Origin: Pseudomonas mucidolens
Lineage (GTDB): Bacteria > Pseudomonadota > Gammaproteobacteria > Pseudomonadales > Pseudomonadaceae
Assembly: GCF_900106045.1 (NCBI RefSeq)
Contig: NZ_LT629802.1
Span: 1,612,001 to 1,676,000, forward strand
Direction: 5' to 3'
Length of the DNA stretch: 64,000 nucleotides
Positions 21,505-30,272 of this stretch are shown in pieces; position 1 is the first letter of the stretch, and each line of letters opens with the position of its first letter. The translations under genes were made by a program, and so were the position numbers. The notes below the pieces were generated by a model, which worked only from the letters and a program-made list of their open reading frames with translations, had not been told where the DNA came from and did not search any database.

Positions 21505-23118
21505 ATGGCTGGCGACGTATCTCTGATGGGCGCTGCGGCGGCGCCGCAAATGCTGCCCCCAGCGCATGGCTGGGTCACACCGCTCTTGCAGAGTGCCGCC
21601 TTGGTGTTGCTGATGCTGGGCCTGGCCTTTGCCAACTTATCGATTTATGCAGTCCTGCCGGTGACGTTGCTGCTGATCTGGCTTCCCCGCCTGAAAAGAC
21701 GCGCACCTGCCGCCACGACTTCGGTGACCGACGATGCCATTGGCACGTTGACCCGCGATCTGTCCTACACCACCAGCCATAACGCGTTGTCAGCGGCGGG
21801 TGTGGCCTTTTCGGTCAAGCAATTGGCGACGAGGCTGCAGTCGCAGTTGGGCGCTGCCCAGCAAATTGTCAGCAGCGCGCACGTGATGATCGGCACCGAG
21901 CAGGTCACCGCCGAGCGCAGTCGTCAGGCCTTGGGTGCCGCTGTTCAAGCCCATCAACGTAGCACTGAAGGGCGCACGGTGCTGGGTGAGTCCATCACAC
22001 GCATGCATCAACTCAGTCAGCGCGCCAATGACAGTCGCCAGTTGATCGAGGCCTTGAGCCAGCGCAGCGAAGAAATCCAGCGCGTCACGCTGGTGATTCA
22101 GTCGATCGCCAGCCAAACCAACCTCTTGGCCTTGAACGCCGCGATTGAAGCGGCCCGAGCCGGTGAGCACGGGCGCGGGTTTGCGGTTGTGGCTGACGAA
22201 GTGCGGGGCTTGGCCGGGCGCACGGCCACCGCGACGGATGAAGTCGGGGTCATGGTTGCCGATATCCAGCAGCGCACGGCCCAGGTGGTCGAGCAAATCC
22301 GCCAATTGTCGGCGGATTTGCACGCCGGTGTAGCGCAGGTGGAGCATGCCGGGGAGCAATTGGAAAGCATCGCTGAGCTGGCAGCCGATGTCGAAGGCCA
22401 GGTCAGTGAGATTGCCCAAGGCACCGATACCAACCGGGCCCAGCTCGACAGCCTGTTCCAGGCGGTGGAGCAGATGCGCAGTGATTTGACGGTCAGCGAC
22501 CAGCAAACCCGGCAGTTGGCCCAGGCCGCGGTGCAAATGGAGGGACAGGCCGAAACCATCAGCGAACGCCTGGCTGAAGTTGGCCTCGATGAGTATCACC
22601 AGCGTGTTTACGATTTGGCCCGTGAAGGAGCCAGTCAGATTGCCGTGCAGTTCGAGGCCGATGTGCGGCAAAACCGCATCAGCCTCGAGGACTTGTTCAA
22701 CCGCAGCTACACACCGATTCCCGACACCCACCCCACCCAGTTTCACAGCCGTTTCGACAGTTATACCGATCAGGTATTGCCGGGCATCCAGGAAGCCTTG
22801 CTGCCGCGCCATGAAGGCCTGGTATTTGCCATTGCCTGTACGCCGCAGGGGTATGTGCCGACCCACAACAAAGCCTTTTCCCAGGCGCTGACCGGTGATG
22901 CCCAGGTTGACGCGGTGAACAACCGAACCAAGCGCAAGTTTGAAGACCGCACCGGCATTCGCTGTGGCAGCCATCAGCAAGCGGTCCTGCTCCAGACCTA
23001 TACCCGCGACACCGGCGAACTGATGCACGACCTGTCAGTACCGATCATGGTCAACGGCCGGCATTGGGGTGGGTTGCGCCTGGGGTATAAGCCTCAAGCG
23101 GCAAAGGGGACGAGTTAA
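21505..23118 (+). CDS. Methyl-accepting chemotaxis protein with C-terminal cytoplasmic sensor-like domain
   Basis: 537 residues from the ATG at 21505, which has GGGGTGA six bases upstream; ATGs at 21439 and 21481 are alternatives with poorer sites. Two adjacent membrane segments at about 25-60 have almost no periplasmic loop. The signalling domain then carries the canonical hairpin tip, [20 protein letters not shown] followed by [12 protein letters not shown]. After the signalling helices comes about 150 residues (from around [17 protein letters not shown] to [11 protein letters not shown]) resembling a Cache/PAS-like sensory fold at the C-terminus. It should signal to CheA/CheW, probably on a cytoplasmic cue. 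The gene stands alone. Confidence 0.9.
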   Translation: MAGDVSLMGAAAAPQMLPPAHGWVTPLLQSAALVLLMLGLAFANLSIYAVLPVTLLLIWLPRLKRRAPAATTSVTDDAIGTLTRDLSYTTSHNALSAAGVAFSVKQLATRLQSQLGAAQQIVSSAHVMIGTEQVTAERSRQALGAAVQAHQRSTEGRTVLGESITRMHQLSQRANDSRQLIEALSQRSEEIQRVTLVIQSIASQTNLLALNAAIEAARAGEHGRGFAVVADEVRGLAGRTATATDEVGVMVADIQQRTAQVVEQIRQLSADLHAGVAQVEHAGEQLESIAELAADVEGQVSEIAQGTDTNRAQLDSLFQAVEQMRSDLTVSDQQTRQLAQAAVQMEGQAETISERLAEVGLDEYHQRVYDLAREGASQIAVQFEADVRQNRISLEDLFNRSYTPIPDTHPTQFHSRFDSYTDQVLPGIQEALLPRHEGLVFAIACTPQGYVPTHNKAFSQALTGDAQVDAVNNRTKRKFEDRTGIRCGSHQQAVLLQTYTRDTGELMHDLSVPIMVNGRHWGGLRLGYKPQAAKGTS

Positions 23119-23162
23119 AGGCTGTCTGGCGAGACGGTTGCAGCGCCAGGCGGCCCACTGAA

Positions 23163-23405
23163 TCAGGGTTTGGGGGAATCGTGGAGCAGTGCGTTGAGGT
23201 CATCGACCACCGGCGCCCATTCGGCATCGATCTGCATCTGTTCTTTAAGGAAGTTCGCCTGTTGCTCGCTCCAGAAGGGTGCCTCGATCAGCTTTACGCC
23301 ATCCGGCAGGCGATGCTCGGCGGTAAACCGTTCGATACCTTCCTGGCTGGAATCCAGGCCCAGTTGATCGAACAGGGTTTCAAGCGTCGGGGTGGTGGTG
23401 TCCAT
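23163..23405 (-). CDS. DUF2789 family small protein
   Basis: 80 residues from the ATG at 23405, which has GGAG seven bases upstream; the ATG at 23417 is an alternative. The sequence TLETLFDQLGLDSSQEGIE, then FWSEQQANFLKEQMQIDAEW and VVDDLNALL, matches the small DUF2789 family of gamma-proteobacteria. It is acidic and soluble with no known function. It lies convergent to the chemoreceptor gene and upstream of nothing obviously related. Confidence 0.82.
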   Translation of the reverse strand: MDTTTPTLETLFDQLGLDSSQEGIERFTAEHRLPDGVKLIEAPFWSEQQANFLKEQMQIDAEWAPVVDDLNALLHDSPKP

Positions 23406-23490
23406 AGCGTTCTCCATACGAGTGGATGACTGATGTGCTTGGGAGACCTGTGGCGCGGCGGAGTTCAACTCAATCGTCTGGGTTTGATCG

Positions 23491-23757
23491 TCAGGAAGTC
23501 AGCGCCCCGGAGTCCACCGCAGCCTTGAGCGCGCTGGCCGCTTCTTTTGCCGCGATCGCGGCGGCCTCCACGGTTTTGAACCAACGATCTTTTTCTACCT
23601 GATGCAGGGTGACTGTGGTCAGTGGCGGCTTGGCGCGCATCACGATGACTGCTTGGAATTCACCTTCTACTTCTCGGGCCTCGCCATGGATGAAAAACTC
23701 GCCTATATCAAATTCCGTCACGTCTGGCCTTCCCTTGGAGATGATTTCGCTGATCAA
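23491..23757 (-). CDS. Conserved hypothetical protein
   Basis: 88 residues. The N-terminal part looks like a beta-rich domain (FDIGEFFIHGEAREVEGEF and VIVMRAKPPL) and the C-terminal third is an Ala/Lys-rich helix (KTVEAAAIAAKEAASALKAAV). I do not recognise a family. It is the middle one of three small minus-strand genes with modest gaps between them; the start ATG at 23757 gives the full conserved-looking length. Confidence 0.65.
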   Translation of the reverse strand: MISEIISKGRPDVTEFDIGEFFIHGEAREVEGEFQAVIVMRAKPPLTTVTLHQVEKDRWFKTVEAAAIAAKEAASALKAAVDSGALTS

Positions 23758-23866
23758 GCCCCTCCGGTGAGGGGCAAACTTCAGTGGATGGGCCAGTATG
23801 GCAGCTGTTGCGTTTGGCGGGGCGCAGTAACGTGATTGAGGTGACGAAAAGTCCTGCTGACAGCGT

Positions 23867-24121
23867 TCAGTCGACCGGGCGATACATCATGGCTTCCAGT
23901 TCTCTGGCCAGGGCGCAGGCCTGATTGTGACCCCTGCGAAAGCCTTTGATCCGGCCGCTGGGGATTTCCAGGATATGAAAAAAATCTTTGCCCGCCGGAA
24001 CAACTCGATATAAGACCGAATCCAGGCACCTGCTGTTGATATCCACGCTGTAGAATACAACGTCAGCCACCGGTGATGAGAGGGTGCGGCAAGGTGCGGG
24101 TCGGCGTTGAAGTTTTTGCAT
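23867..24121 (-). CDS. Conserved hypothetical protein
   Basis: 84 residues; the ATG at 24121 has AGGAGC five bases upstream. The body (VVFYSVDINSRCLDSVLYRV, then FFHILEIPSGRIKGFRRGHN) looks like a compact alpha/beta domain. I do not recognise a family and see no catalytic motif. It is first of three small minus-strand genes. Confidence 0.65.
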   Translation of the reverse strand: MQKLQRRPAPCRTLSSPVADVVFYSVDINSRCLDSVLYRVVPAGKDFFHILEIPSGRIKGFRRGHNQACALARELEAMMYRPVD

Positions 24122-24505
24122 GTTCAGCTCCTGTCGGTCTGTCTTGCTGATCCGCTTGCAGTATTACGGGTGGTTTTGACCCGTGTTGCTGTTTTAATAT
24201 TGTCGTCAGTCTCCGACACCCGGTTCCACCCAAGGTGTTTTCTTCATGTTTTGGCTGTCGGAAAATACGTTTTCAACGGGGTTATTCTCTGAAGTGGCGT
24301 GTCCAGTATTCTCTGGTCGTTAAACCTGTGATTTCCTGCAACGCGTGACGATCTTCACAATAATGTCCGTCAGGCGCGTCTGTTTGAGTCTTGCGACGCT
24401 GCCGGGGCGACCTTCTTCAGTGTGTTTGGTGTTTCGTGCCGTAGTGGCTTTATTCGCGCTGCCTGCCTAGGCGGGCAGCGCCTTTTCAGATGTGGGGGCG
24501 TTTCC
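24122..24505. other. Intergenic region with a GC hairpin before the next gene
   Basis: This 384-base region between divergent genes is comparatively T-rich on the plus strand and has no credible ORF. A hairpin at 24456-24481 (GCGCTGCC pairing with GGCAGCGC, extended inward) ends in CCTTTTC only 24 bases before the TTG start at 24506. It could be an attenuator or a leader structure. Promoters for both flanking genes must lie here but I cannot place them. Confidence 0.45.
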
Positions 24506-24976
24506 TTGGCAGTCAGTAATCTGGATATGCACGCATTGTTCGTGCTGGGTGATTTGCGCGCAAAGTTGGTCAAACAGTTTCAATCGCGTTTTGTTTACAT
24601 CACTGAACAAACGCCTGAAGGCATCTACATTGCCGAAATCGATACTGAAACAGCGCTGGTGGTCGATGACAAACCTCGACTTGAGCTCAAGGTGGGCGAT
24701 CATTTTCGCGCGGCGGTGTTGCCCAGTCGCGAAGGCGGAAAGTTCGAACTCAAGTTTCGCGACATCAAGTTGACCGTCTATGGCTTGGGGGACTACGCCT
24801 TTGTTTCCTCGACGCAAGGTGAGGGGATTGTGTTCAAGGAGGGTCACAGTGTCATGCTGGTCTTCGCGGCCAACGAGCAACTGCAGGAAGGCCTGAGCAA
24901 GACCCTGAAAGCCGTGACCGGCAAGGCCGCCAAATGGCGCAAGGGCGAGTTGGTAACGTTCAAGGCCAGTGAGTAA
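24506..24976 (+). CDS. Conserved Pseudomonas hypothetical protein (TTG start)
   Basis: 156 residues if started at the TTG at 24506 (MAVSNLDMHALFVLGDL); the first ATG is at 24527. I favour the TTG because the longer N-terminus matches the form I recall for this family and because the ATG has no ribosome site. The sequence is beta-rich (FVYITEQTPEGIYIAEID, VGDHFRAAVLPSREGGKFEL, VMLVFAANEQLQEG) and soluble. Function is unknown. Its stop overlaps the next ORF by one base (TAATG), indicating coupling. Confidence 0.75.
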   Translation: MAVSNLDMHALFVLGDLRAKLVKQFQSRFVYITEQTPEGIYIAEIDTETALVVDDKPRLELKVGDHFRAAVLPSREGGKFELKFRDIKLTVYGLGDYAFVSSTQGEGIVFKEGHSVMLVFAANEQLQEGLSKTLKAVTGKAAKWRKGELVTFKASE

Positions 24977-25173
24977 TGAGTGAAAGCCGGGCGCAATTTC
25001 ACCAGCGAAATTTGCCTCAGGCCCAGGCCAAGGCCGCCGAATTACTTGCTCGTAAAGCCGACTTGCAGGGGGCCTGGTTAAGCTGGGTGGCCGCTCAACT
25101 GTATGAACTTCGACCCGCCGAATACGCCAGCATGGTGCGTCGGGAGTTGCAGTGCTTGCACGAACGGGCGTAA
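24976..25173 (+). CDS. Small conserved hypothetical protein
   Basis: 65 residues, starting on the last base of the preceding stop (TAATG), so almost certainly translated by re-initiation. It is helical, rich in Ala, Gln and Arg (NLPQAQAKAAELLARKADL, LYELRPAEYASMVRREL). No family recognised. Coupling suggests a partner of the 156-residue protein. Confidence 0.7.
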   Translation: MSESRAQFHQRNLPQAQAKAAELLARKADLQGAWLSWVAAQLYELRPAEYASMVRRELQCLHERA

Positions 25174-25297
25174 ACAACTGTGTGCTAGCAAGTTCTTCGG
25201 AACCTCTACTACAGTTGAGTGGACTCAAGTATTCAGAGGCTTTCGCGGCGTGACAGCAAAGCCATCCGCTATGGCTATGCGAACGCGAGGTGAAGGC

Positions 25298-26323
25298 ATG
25301 CAAGGAATTCGAGCGTTGTTGTTGGCGTCCCTGACGACCCTGGGCCTGGCAGCCGCGTCATTGCCGGTATCCGCTGCCCAGGCGCCGATTCATTTTGCCG
25401 ACCTGAACTGGGAAAGTGGCAGCCTGATCACCGAAGTTCTGCGATTTATCGTCGAAAAGGGTTACGGCGTGCCCACCGACACCTTGCCAGGCACCACTAT
25501 CACCCTTGAGACCGCCCTGGCAAAAAACGATATCCAGGTAATCGGTGAAGAGTGGGCAGGACGCAGCCCGGTGTGGATCAAGGCCGAGGCTGAAGGCAAA
25601 GTGGTTGGCCTGGGTGATACGGTCAAGGGCGCTACCGAGGGTTGGTGGGTGCCTGAGTATGTAGTCAAGGGCGACCCGGCCAGGGGCATCGAGCCGTTGG
25701 CGCCAGAGTTGCGCAGCGTGCACGACCTTGTGCGCTACAAGGACGTGTTCAAGGACCCGGAAGCACCGACCAAGGGGCGGTTCCTCAACAGTCCCATCGG
25801 CTGGACCTCGGAAGTGGTCAACAAGCAGAAGCTCAAGGCCTATGGCCTGGAAGACAGCTATGTGAATTTTCGCAGCGGTTCAGGTGCGGCGCTGGATGCC
25901 GAAATTGCCTCATCGATCCGTCGTGGCAAGCCCATCCTGTTTTACTACTGGTCGCCCACACCGTTGATGGGGCGCTTCAAACTGATTCAGTTGGAAGAGC
26001 CGCCGTTTGACGCCGAGGCCTGGAACACCCTGACCGACGCCGAGCACCCCAACCCGAAACCGACGCGCTCCCTGGCCTCGAAACTGAGCATTGGCGTGTC
26101 CACGCCGTTTCAGCAGCAATATCCGCAGATCAGCGAGTTTTTTGCCAAAGTCGATTTTCCTATTGAGCCGCTGAATCAGGCGCTGGCCGCGATGAGCGAA
26201 AAGCACACCCCACCTCGCGAAGTGGCGCGGGCGTTTCTCAAGGAGCATCCGCAGGTGTGGAAAGCTTGGTTGAGCGAGGATGTGGCGCAGAAGGTCGAGG
26301 CCAGCCTGAAACAGCCCGATTGA
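25298..26323 (+). CDS. OpuAC-type glycine betaine/quaternary-amine binding protein (orphan)
   Basis: 341 residues from the ATG at 25298 (AGGTGAAGG upstream), with a signal peptide ending near PVSAAQA. The mature protein is a type II substrate-binding protein of the OpuAC family: IHFADLNWESGSLITEVLRF, IQVIGEEWAGRSPVW, ATEGWWVPEYVVKGD, SAALD-like binding loop and a YYWSPTPLMG segment whose aromatics usually cage a trimethylammonium group. No permease or ATPase gene is next to it, so it probably docks to a transporter encoded elsewhere, as known for several Pseudomonas choline and carnitine binding proteins. The ligand is uncertain. Confidence 0.85.
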   Translation: MQGIRALLLASLTTLGLAAASLPVSAAQAPIHFADLNWESGSLITEVLRFIVEKGYGVPTDTLPGTTITLETALAKNDIQVIGEEWAGRSPVWIKAEAEGKVVGLGDTVKGATEGWWVPEYVVKGDPARGIEPLAPELRSVHDLVRYKDVFKDPEAPTKGRFLNSPIGWTSEVVNKQKLKAYGLEDSYVNFRSGSGAALDAEIASSIRRGKPILFYYWSPTPLMGRFKLIQLEEPPFDAEAWNTLTDAEHPNPKPTRSLASKLSIGVSTPFQQQYPQISEFFAKVDFPIEPLNQALAAMSEKHTPPREVARAFLKEHPQVWKAWLSEDVAQKVEASLKQPD

Positions 26324-26345
26324 ACGGGCGGCGATGAGTTTACGA

Positions 26346-26379
26346 GGGCTGCTGCGCAACCCAACGGGGGTTATGCCCC
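26346..26379. repeat. Partial REP-like copy
   Basis: A 34-base segment matches the start of the right arm of the large inverted repeat at 26523-26567 at 30 of 34 positions (GGGCTGCTGCGCA and CCCAACGGGGG blocks), in the same orientation. It lies just after the OpuAC-type gene. Confidence 0.7.
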
Positions 26380-26428
26380 AATACCGTTCAGTTATTCAGT
26401 TATTAGAAAGTCGCGTGCCATCCACTAT

Positions 26429-26567
26429 CCTGTGGCGAGGGGGCTTGTCCCCCGTTGGGCTGCGCAGCAGCCCTCAAACCAGCCGCCGAGGAGCGCCTGA
26501 TACGCCACATTCCTCTTTATTGGGGCTGCTGCGCAGCCCAACGGGGGACAAGCCCCCTCGCCACAGG
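26429..26567. repeat. Large inverted repeat with perfect 45-bp arms
   Basis: Bases 26429-26473 are exactly the reverse complement of 26523-26567. The arms are separated by 49 bases and begin CCTGTGGCGAGGGGGCTTGT. Each arm also contains internal dyads (GGGGGCTTGTCCCCC and GGGCTGCGCAGC). This is a different REP family from the GCGAGCTTGCTCGC elements and looks like a recently formed REP pair. It fills most of the 326-base gap 26324-26649; nothing else is evident there. Confidence 0.92.
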
Positions 26568-26649
26568 AGATGGCTCGCTGCCGACGAAGTGCCTGCAGAA
26601 AATTCCACAGGGACTATCCTATCTGGGACTTTTTAACGGGTGGCCTATC

Positions 26650-27087
26650 ATGAGCTTTGTCATTGCGAGGTGGATTGTCGGTGTCTTTACGTTTATCGGC
26701 ATGGTGCATGTGTATTGGGCCGCAGGGGGCAAGTGGGGCAGCACGGCGGTGATCCCGCAACTCCCCGGAGAGTTCGCCCGTGGGCCGCGCCCGGCGTTCA
26801 AGCCGTCAGCGCTGGCGAGCTTCCTGGTTGCCATGGGGTTGGTGGTGATCGCGCTGCTGGTGTGTCTGCGTGCGGGGTTGTATTTCGACCCCGTCGACCA
26901 TCAAGCCCTGCAATGGGGCATCAGCACCATTGCCTTGATCATGTTTGCACGGGCGATTGGTGATTCGGAACTGGTGGGCTTTTTCAAGAAAGTCAGTGGG
27001 TCGCGGTTTGCCAGGCTTGATACGTTCTTCTATTCGCCGTTGTGCCTGGTATTGGGAGCAGGGCTGTTGGTGGTCGCTTGGGCGTAG
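26650..27087 (+). CDS. DUF3995 family membrane protein
   Basis: 145 residues from the ATG at 26650; the upstream frame is repeat DNA. Four hydrophobic segments are visible, starting IVGVFTFIGMVHVYWAAGG, then SFLVAMGLVVIALLVCL, IALIMFARAIGD and a C-terminal LCLVLGAGLLVVAWA. The HVYWAAGGKWG motif near the N-terminus and the PLCLVLG end are typical of DUF3995. Function is unknown. It converges on the antiporter operon. Confidence 0.85.
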   Translation: MSFVIARWIVGVFTFIGMVHVYWAAGGKWGSTAVIPQLPGEFARGPRPAFKPSALASFLVAMGLVVIALLVCLRAGLYFDPVDHQALQWGISTIALIMFARAIGDSELVGFFKKVSGSRFARLDTFFYSPLCLVLGAGLLVVAWA

Positions 27088-27123
27088 AGGGCGGGCTTGA
27101 ACCTCGCCCCCCAAGCACAGACC

Positions 27124-27492
27124 TCAACCTTCGCCTTCGGTCCTGCGGCTGCTGACCTCCGCCGGCACGTCATCCCCCGCCATGCGCTTGCGAAATAATG
27201 CCGTGCGCGCCAGCAACAGCGTAGTCACCGGGACGGTGATCGACAGCAGGATCGGGATCAGCCAGCCATGCAGTACCGGCCCGGACTTGAGTGCCGAGAA
27301 GTAGATCATCGACGCCAGCGCCACACACCACGCCCCCAGGGTCGATGCCAGTGCGGGTGGATGCATGCGCAGGAAAAAGTCCTTCAGCCGCAACAAGCCT
27401 ATCGCGCCAATCAGCGCGAACAGACTGCTGAGTACCAGCAGGATTGCCACCAGGATCTCCACCCACAGCGGCAGGTCGCTGACATTGATCAT
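27124..27492 (-). CDS. mnhG: Mrp-type cation/H+ antiporter subunit G
   Basis: 122 residues with three membrane helices and the GLLRLKDFFLRMHPPALAST segment diagnostic of MrpG/PhaG. Its long charged C-terminal tail (KRMAGDDVPAEVSSRRTEGEG) is cytoplasmic. Last gene of the six-gene operon; its start overlaps the F-subunit stop by four bases. Confidence 0.92.
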   Translation of the reverse strand: MINVSDLPLWVEILVAILLVLSSLFALIGAIGLLRLKDFFLRMHPPALASTLGAWCVALASMIYFSALKSGPVLHGWLIPILLSITVPVTTLLLARTALFRKRMAGDDVPAEVSSRRTEGEG

Positions 27493-27767
27493 TCGATCAC
27501 CTCCCCACGCAGCAGGAATTTCGCCAGGGCGAACGAGCCGACAAAACCGAACAGCGCGATCAGCAGCGCCGCTTCAAAGTAGGTGTCACTGGCGTAGCGA
27601 ATACCCAGCACCAGCATCATCAGCATCGCCAGGATATACAGATAGTCCAGCGCCAGTACCCGGTCCTGGGCCGATGGGCCTTTGAACAGGCGCACCAGGG
27701 TCAGGACCATCGCCAGGGAAAACGCAAACAGGCTGGTCAGGATCGCGTTGGAGAGCAGGGCACTCAT
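27489..27767 (-). CDS. mnhF: Mrp-type cation/H+ antiporter subunit F
   Basis: 92 residues with three membrane helices; LVRLFKGPSAQDRVLALDYL is the conserved MrpF/PhaF loop. It is one of the small subunits needed to assemble the antiporter complex in the inner membrane. It overlaps its neighbours on both sides by four bases. Confidence 0.93.
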   Translation of the reverse strand: MSALLSNAILTSLFAFSLAMVLTLVRLFKGPSAQDRVLALDYLYILAMLMMLVLGIRYASDTYFEAALLIALFGFVGSFALAKFLLRGEVIE

Positions 27768-28252
27768 TCGAATATCTCCATCAAGGGCCGTTCGTAGGTA
27801 CGCTTGAAGTGTTCGATAAACTGCACTTCGTCATCCAGGTCAAATACGTGCAACAACAGGATGCTGCGGTCCAGCGCCAATTCCGACCAGATGGTGCCGG
27901 GGACCACCGTGGTGATCGTCGAGAGCGCCGCCAGGCCGTTGGCGTCCCGCAGATCCAGGGGGATCTTGATGAATCTGCCGCGCGGTGGGCGCGAACCGCA
28001 GATCAGTACACCCCAGGCGACGTGCAGGTTGGACACGATCACGTCGCGGCCTACCAGTAAAAACAGGCGGATGATCACCCCGGGACGGCGGATACGGATC
28101 GGCAACGGCCGCAGCGGCGCCATCATCAGCGGCGCAACAAACCCCAGGATCACGCCGAGTAGCAGGTTTCCGGGGCTGAGGGACAGGTTCAAGAGCAACC
28201 ACAGTCCCGTCAAGGCCAATGACAGCCACGGGGCCGGGAACAAGCGCTTCAT
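27764..28252 (-). CDS. mnhE: Mrp-type cation/H+ antiporter subunit E
   Basis: 162 residues. Two hydrophobic stretches at the N-terminus are followed by a cytoplasmic region with the family sequences IFLLVGRDVIVSNLHVAWGVL and TITTVVPGTIWSELA. Required for complex stability in related systems. It overlaps subunits D and F by four bases each. Confidence 0.93.
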   Translation of the reverse strand: MKRLFPAPWLSLALTGLWLLLNLSLSPGNLLLGVILGFVAPLMMAPLRPLPIRIRRPGVIIRLFLLVGRDVIVSNLHVAWGVLICGSRPPRGRFIKIPLDLRDANGLAALSTITTVVPGTIWSELALDRSILLLHVFDLDDEVQFIEHFKRTYERPLMEIFE

Positions 28253-29931
28253 GGTTGCACCTCCAGCGCGGTGGCCTTGGCTTCAGGGCTTGGCACCGGT
28301 CGGGTGGCCATGACGGCCATCACGTAGTGCTTGGGGTTATCGAGACTGGTGGCGGTGTCCTGGGTGAACTGCATCAGCATCTCGGCCTTGAAGGTCAGGC
28401 CGACGGCCAGTCCGAGCAAGATAAAGATCGGCACGCACTCGAAGCGTCGTAGCAGCGGCGAGGGACGCTCCTCCGGGGTCCAGAAACGCTGGATGCCGAG
28501 CCGCGCAAACGCGATCAACGAGGCCAGTCCGGAGAGAATCAACAGCGCTACCAGCCCCCAGGCGGCGGGGCGGATTGGCGCATCGACGGAATTGCCCAAC
28601 CCCATCGGATTGAGCAGGGCGCTGAGCAGGCCGAGTTTGCCGATAAACCCGGATAGCGGCGGCATGCCGATAATCAGCAGCGCGCAAGCAATGAAGCTCA
28701 GGCCCAGAAATGCCACGGTCCAGGGAATCACCTGACCGACCACGGCTTTTTGTTCATCGTCCAGGTTGGTGCCCTTGGGTGGATGCAACGACTCCACAGT
28801 CTTGGCCAACGCTTCGATCTCCTCATCCAGCGGCTGTTCGTTGGCCGAGCGTGAGCGTTCGATCAATTCGGCCAGCAGAAACAGAGCGCTCAACGCCAGG
28901 GTGGAACTGACCAGATAAAACAGCGCCCCGGCGATCAGGCTTGGCTGGGCAAACCCCACGGCGGCCAGCAGGATGCCGGCCGACACCAGGATGCTCAGGC
29001 TGGCCATGCGCTCCAGGCGTTGGGCAGCGAGCATCGCCAGGGCTGCGCAGATGATGGTCGCCATGCCGCCGTAGATCAGCCAGTCCCCCCCGAAGTATGC
29101 CGAGGCGCCCGCCTGGCCAGAGAACAGCAAGGTCGATAAACGCAGCACGGTGTATACGCCGACCTTGGTCATGATGGCGAACATCGCCGCCACGGGCGCG
29201 CTGGCCGAGGAATAGGCCGGCGCCAACCAGAAGTTCAGTGGCCACATCCCAGCCTTGGCCAGGAATGCCGTGGCGAGAATCGCCGCGCCCGCGTGCAACA
29301 GGCCGCGATCGGCTTGCGGCACCAGCGGGATTTTCAGCGCCAGGTCAGCGAAATTCAGCGTGCCGGTAACGCCATAGATCAGCGCCGCGCCAATCAGGAA
29401 CAAGGAAGAGGCCAGCAGGTTGATGGAAATGTAATGCAGCCCCGAGGACACCCGCGCTCGCCCGGAGCCATGCAGCATCAGGCCGTAGGACGCCGCCAGC
29501 AGCACCTCGAAGAACACGAACAGGTTGAACAGGTCAGCGGTGAGAAATGCGCCATAGAGCCCCATCAACTGGATCTGGAACAGCGCATGGAAGCTGCTGC
29601 CCGCTCGATCCCAGCGAGCCATGGCAAACAGCAGCGCGCTGACTCCGATGATCCCCGTCAGCACCAGCATCAGTGCCGACAGTTGATCCACCACCAGTAC
29701 GATACCGAATGGCACCTGCCAGTTGCCTGGCAGATAGACGCCGATGGAGCCGGGGCCACCTTGTTGTGTCCAGTACAGCATCAGCACCGCGATACCCAGG
29801 CCGATGATGCTTGAGATCAGGTTGATCCGGGCTTTGAGCGGACGATGTTTTTCGCTGAGCATCAGCATCAGCGCGGCTGTCAGCAACGGCAGCAGGATCG
29901 GCGCGATGATCAGTTGATTCATCCAGCTCAT
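28249..29931 (-). CDS. mnhD: Mrp-type cation/H+ antiporter subunit D
   Basis: 560 residues, about fourteen membrane helices, homologous to the proton-pumping NuoM/NuoN subunits of complex I. Key segments: FFEVLLAASYGLMLHG with a membrane glutamate, AFLAKAGMWPLNFWLAPAYS with the proton-path Lys, and SILVSAGILLAAVGF. A hydrophilic insert near residue 370-395 (IEALAKTVESLHPPKGTNLD) is cytoplasmic. It moves H+ or Na+/K+ together with subunit A. Confidence 0.94.
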   Translation of the reverse strand: MSWMNQLIIAPILLPLLTAALMLMLSEKHRPLKARINLISSIIGLGIAVLMLYWTQQGGPGSIGVYLPGNWQVPFGIVLVVDQLSALMLVLTGIIGVSALLFAMARWDRAGSSFHALFQIQLMGLYGAFLTADLFNLFVFFEVLLAASYGLMLHGSGRARVSSGLHYISINLLASSLFLIGAALIYGVTGTLNFADLALKIPLVPQADRGLLHAGAAILATAFLAKAGMWPLNFWLAPAYSSASAPVAAMFAIMTKVGVYTVLRLSTLLFSGQAGASAYFGGDWLIYGGMATIICAALAMLAAQRLERMASLSILVSAGILLAAVGFAQPSLIAGALFYLVSSTLALSALFLLAELIERSRSANEQPLDEEIEALAKTVESLHPPKGTNLDDEQKAVVGQVIPWTVAFLGLSFIACALLIIGMPPLSGFIGKLGLLSALLNPMGLGNSVDAPIRPAAWGLVALLILSGLASLIAFARLGIQRFWTPEERPSPLLRRFECVPIFILLGLAVGLTFKAEMLMQFTQDTATSLDNPKHYVMAVMATRPVPSPEAKATALEVQP

Positions 29932-30272
29932 TCCTTGGGCTCCCGGCCGTCCACATGGTCAGTGCCGGTCAGGCCCCGGGACGCCAGCAACACCACCAGG
30001 AACAGTGCGGTCATGGCGAAGCTGATCACAATGGCCGTCAGCACCAGCGCCTGGGGCAGGGGATCGGTGTAGTGGAGCAAGTCCTGTGGCACGCCATCCT
30101 TGATGATCGGCTCCTTGCCGATAAACAGACTGCCCATGCTGAAGATGAACAGATTGACGCCATAGGACAGCAGGCACAGGCCCATTACCACCTGGAAGGT
30201 CCGTGGCCGCAGTACCAGCCACACCCCGGAGGCCGCCAGGACCCCGATGGCGATTGCGATGACTTCTTCCAT
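29928..30272 (-). CDS. mnhC: Mrp-type cation/H+ antiporter subunit C
   Basis: 114 residues, three helices, NuoK-like: VWLVLRPRTFQVVMGLCLLSYGVN and LVLTAIVISFAMTALFLVVL. The PLPQALVLTAIVI motif is diagnostic. Its ATG overlaps the subunit A stop by one base and its stop overlaps subunit D by four. Confidence 0.93.
   Translation of the reverse strand: MEEVIAIAIGVLAASGVWLVLRPRTFQVVMGLCLLSYGVNLFIFSMGSLFIGKEPIIKDGVPQDLLHYTDPLPQALVLTAIVISFAMTALFLVVLLASRGLTGTDHVDGREPKE

Noticed and set aside
23126..23149. Hairpin after the chemoreceptor gene (CTGGCG / CGCCAG)
   Set aside because: Six-base stem with no T tract; not distinguishable from chance in GC-rich DNA.
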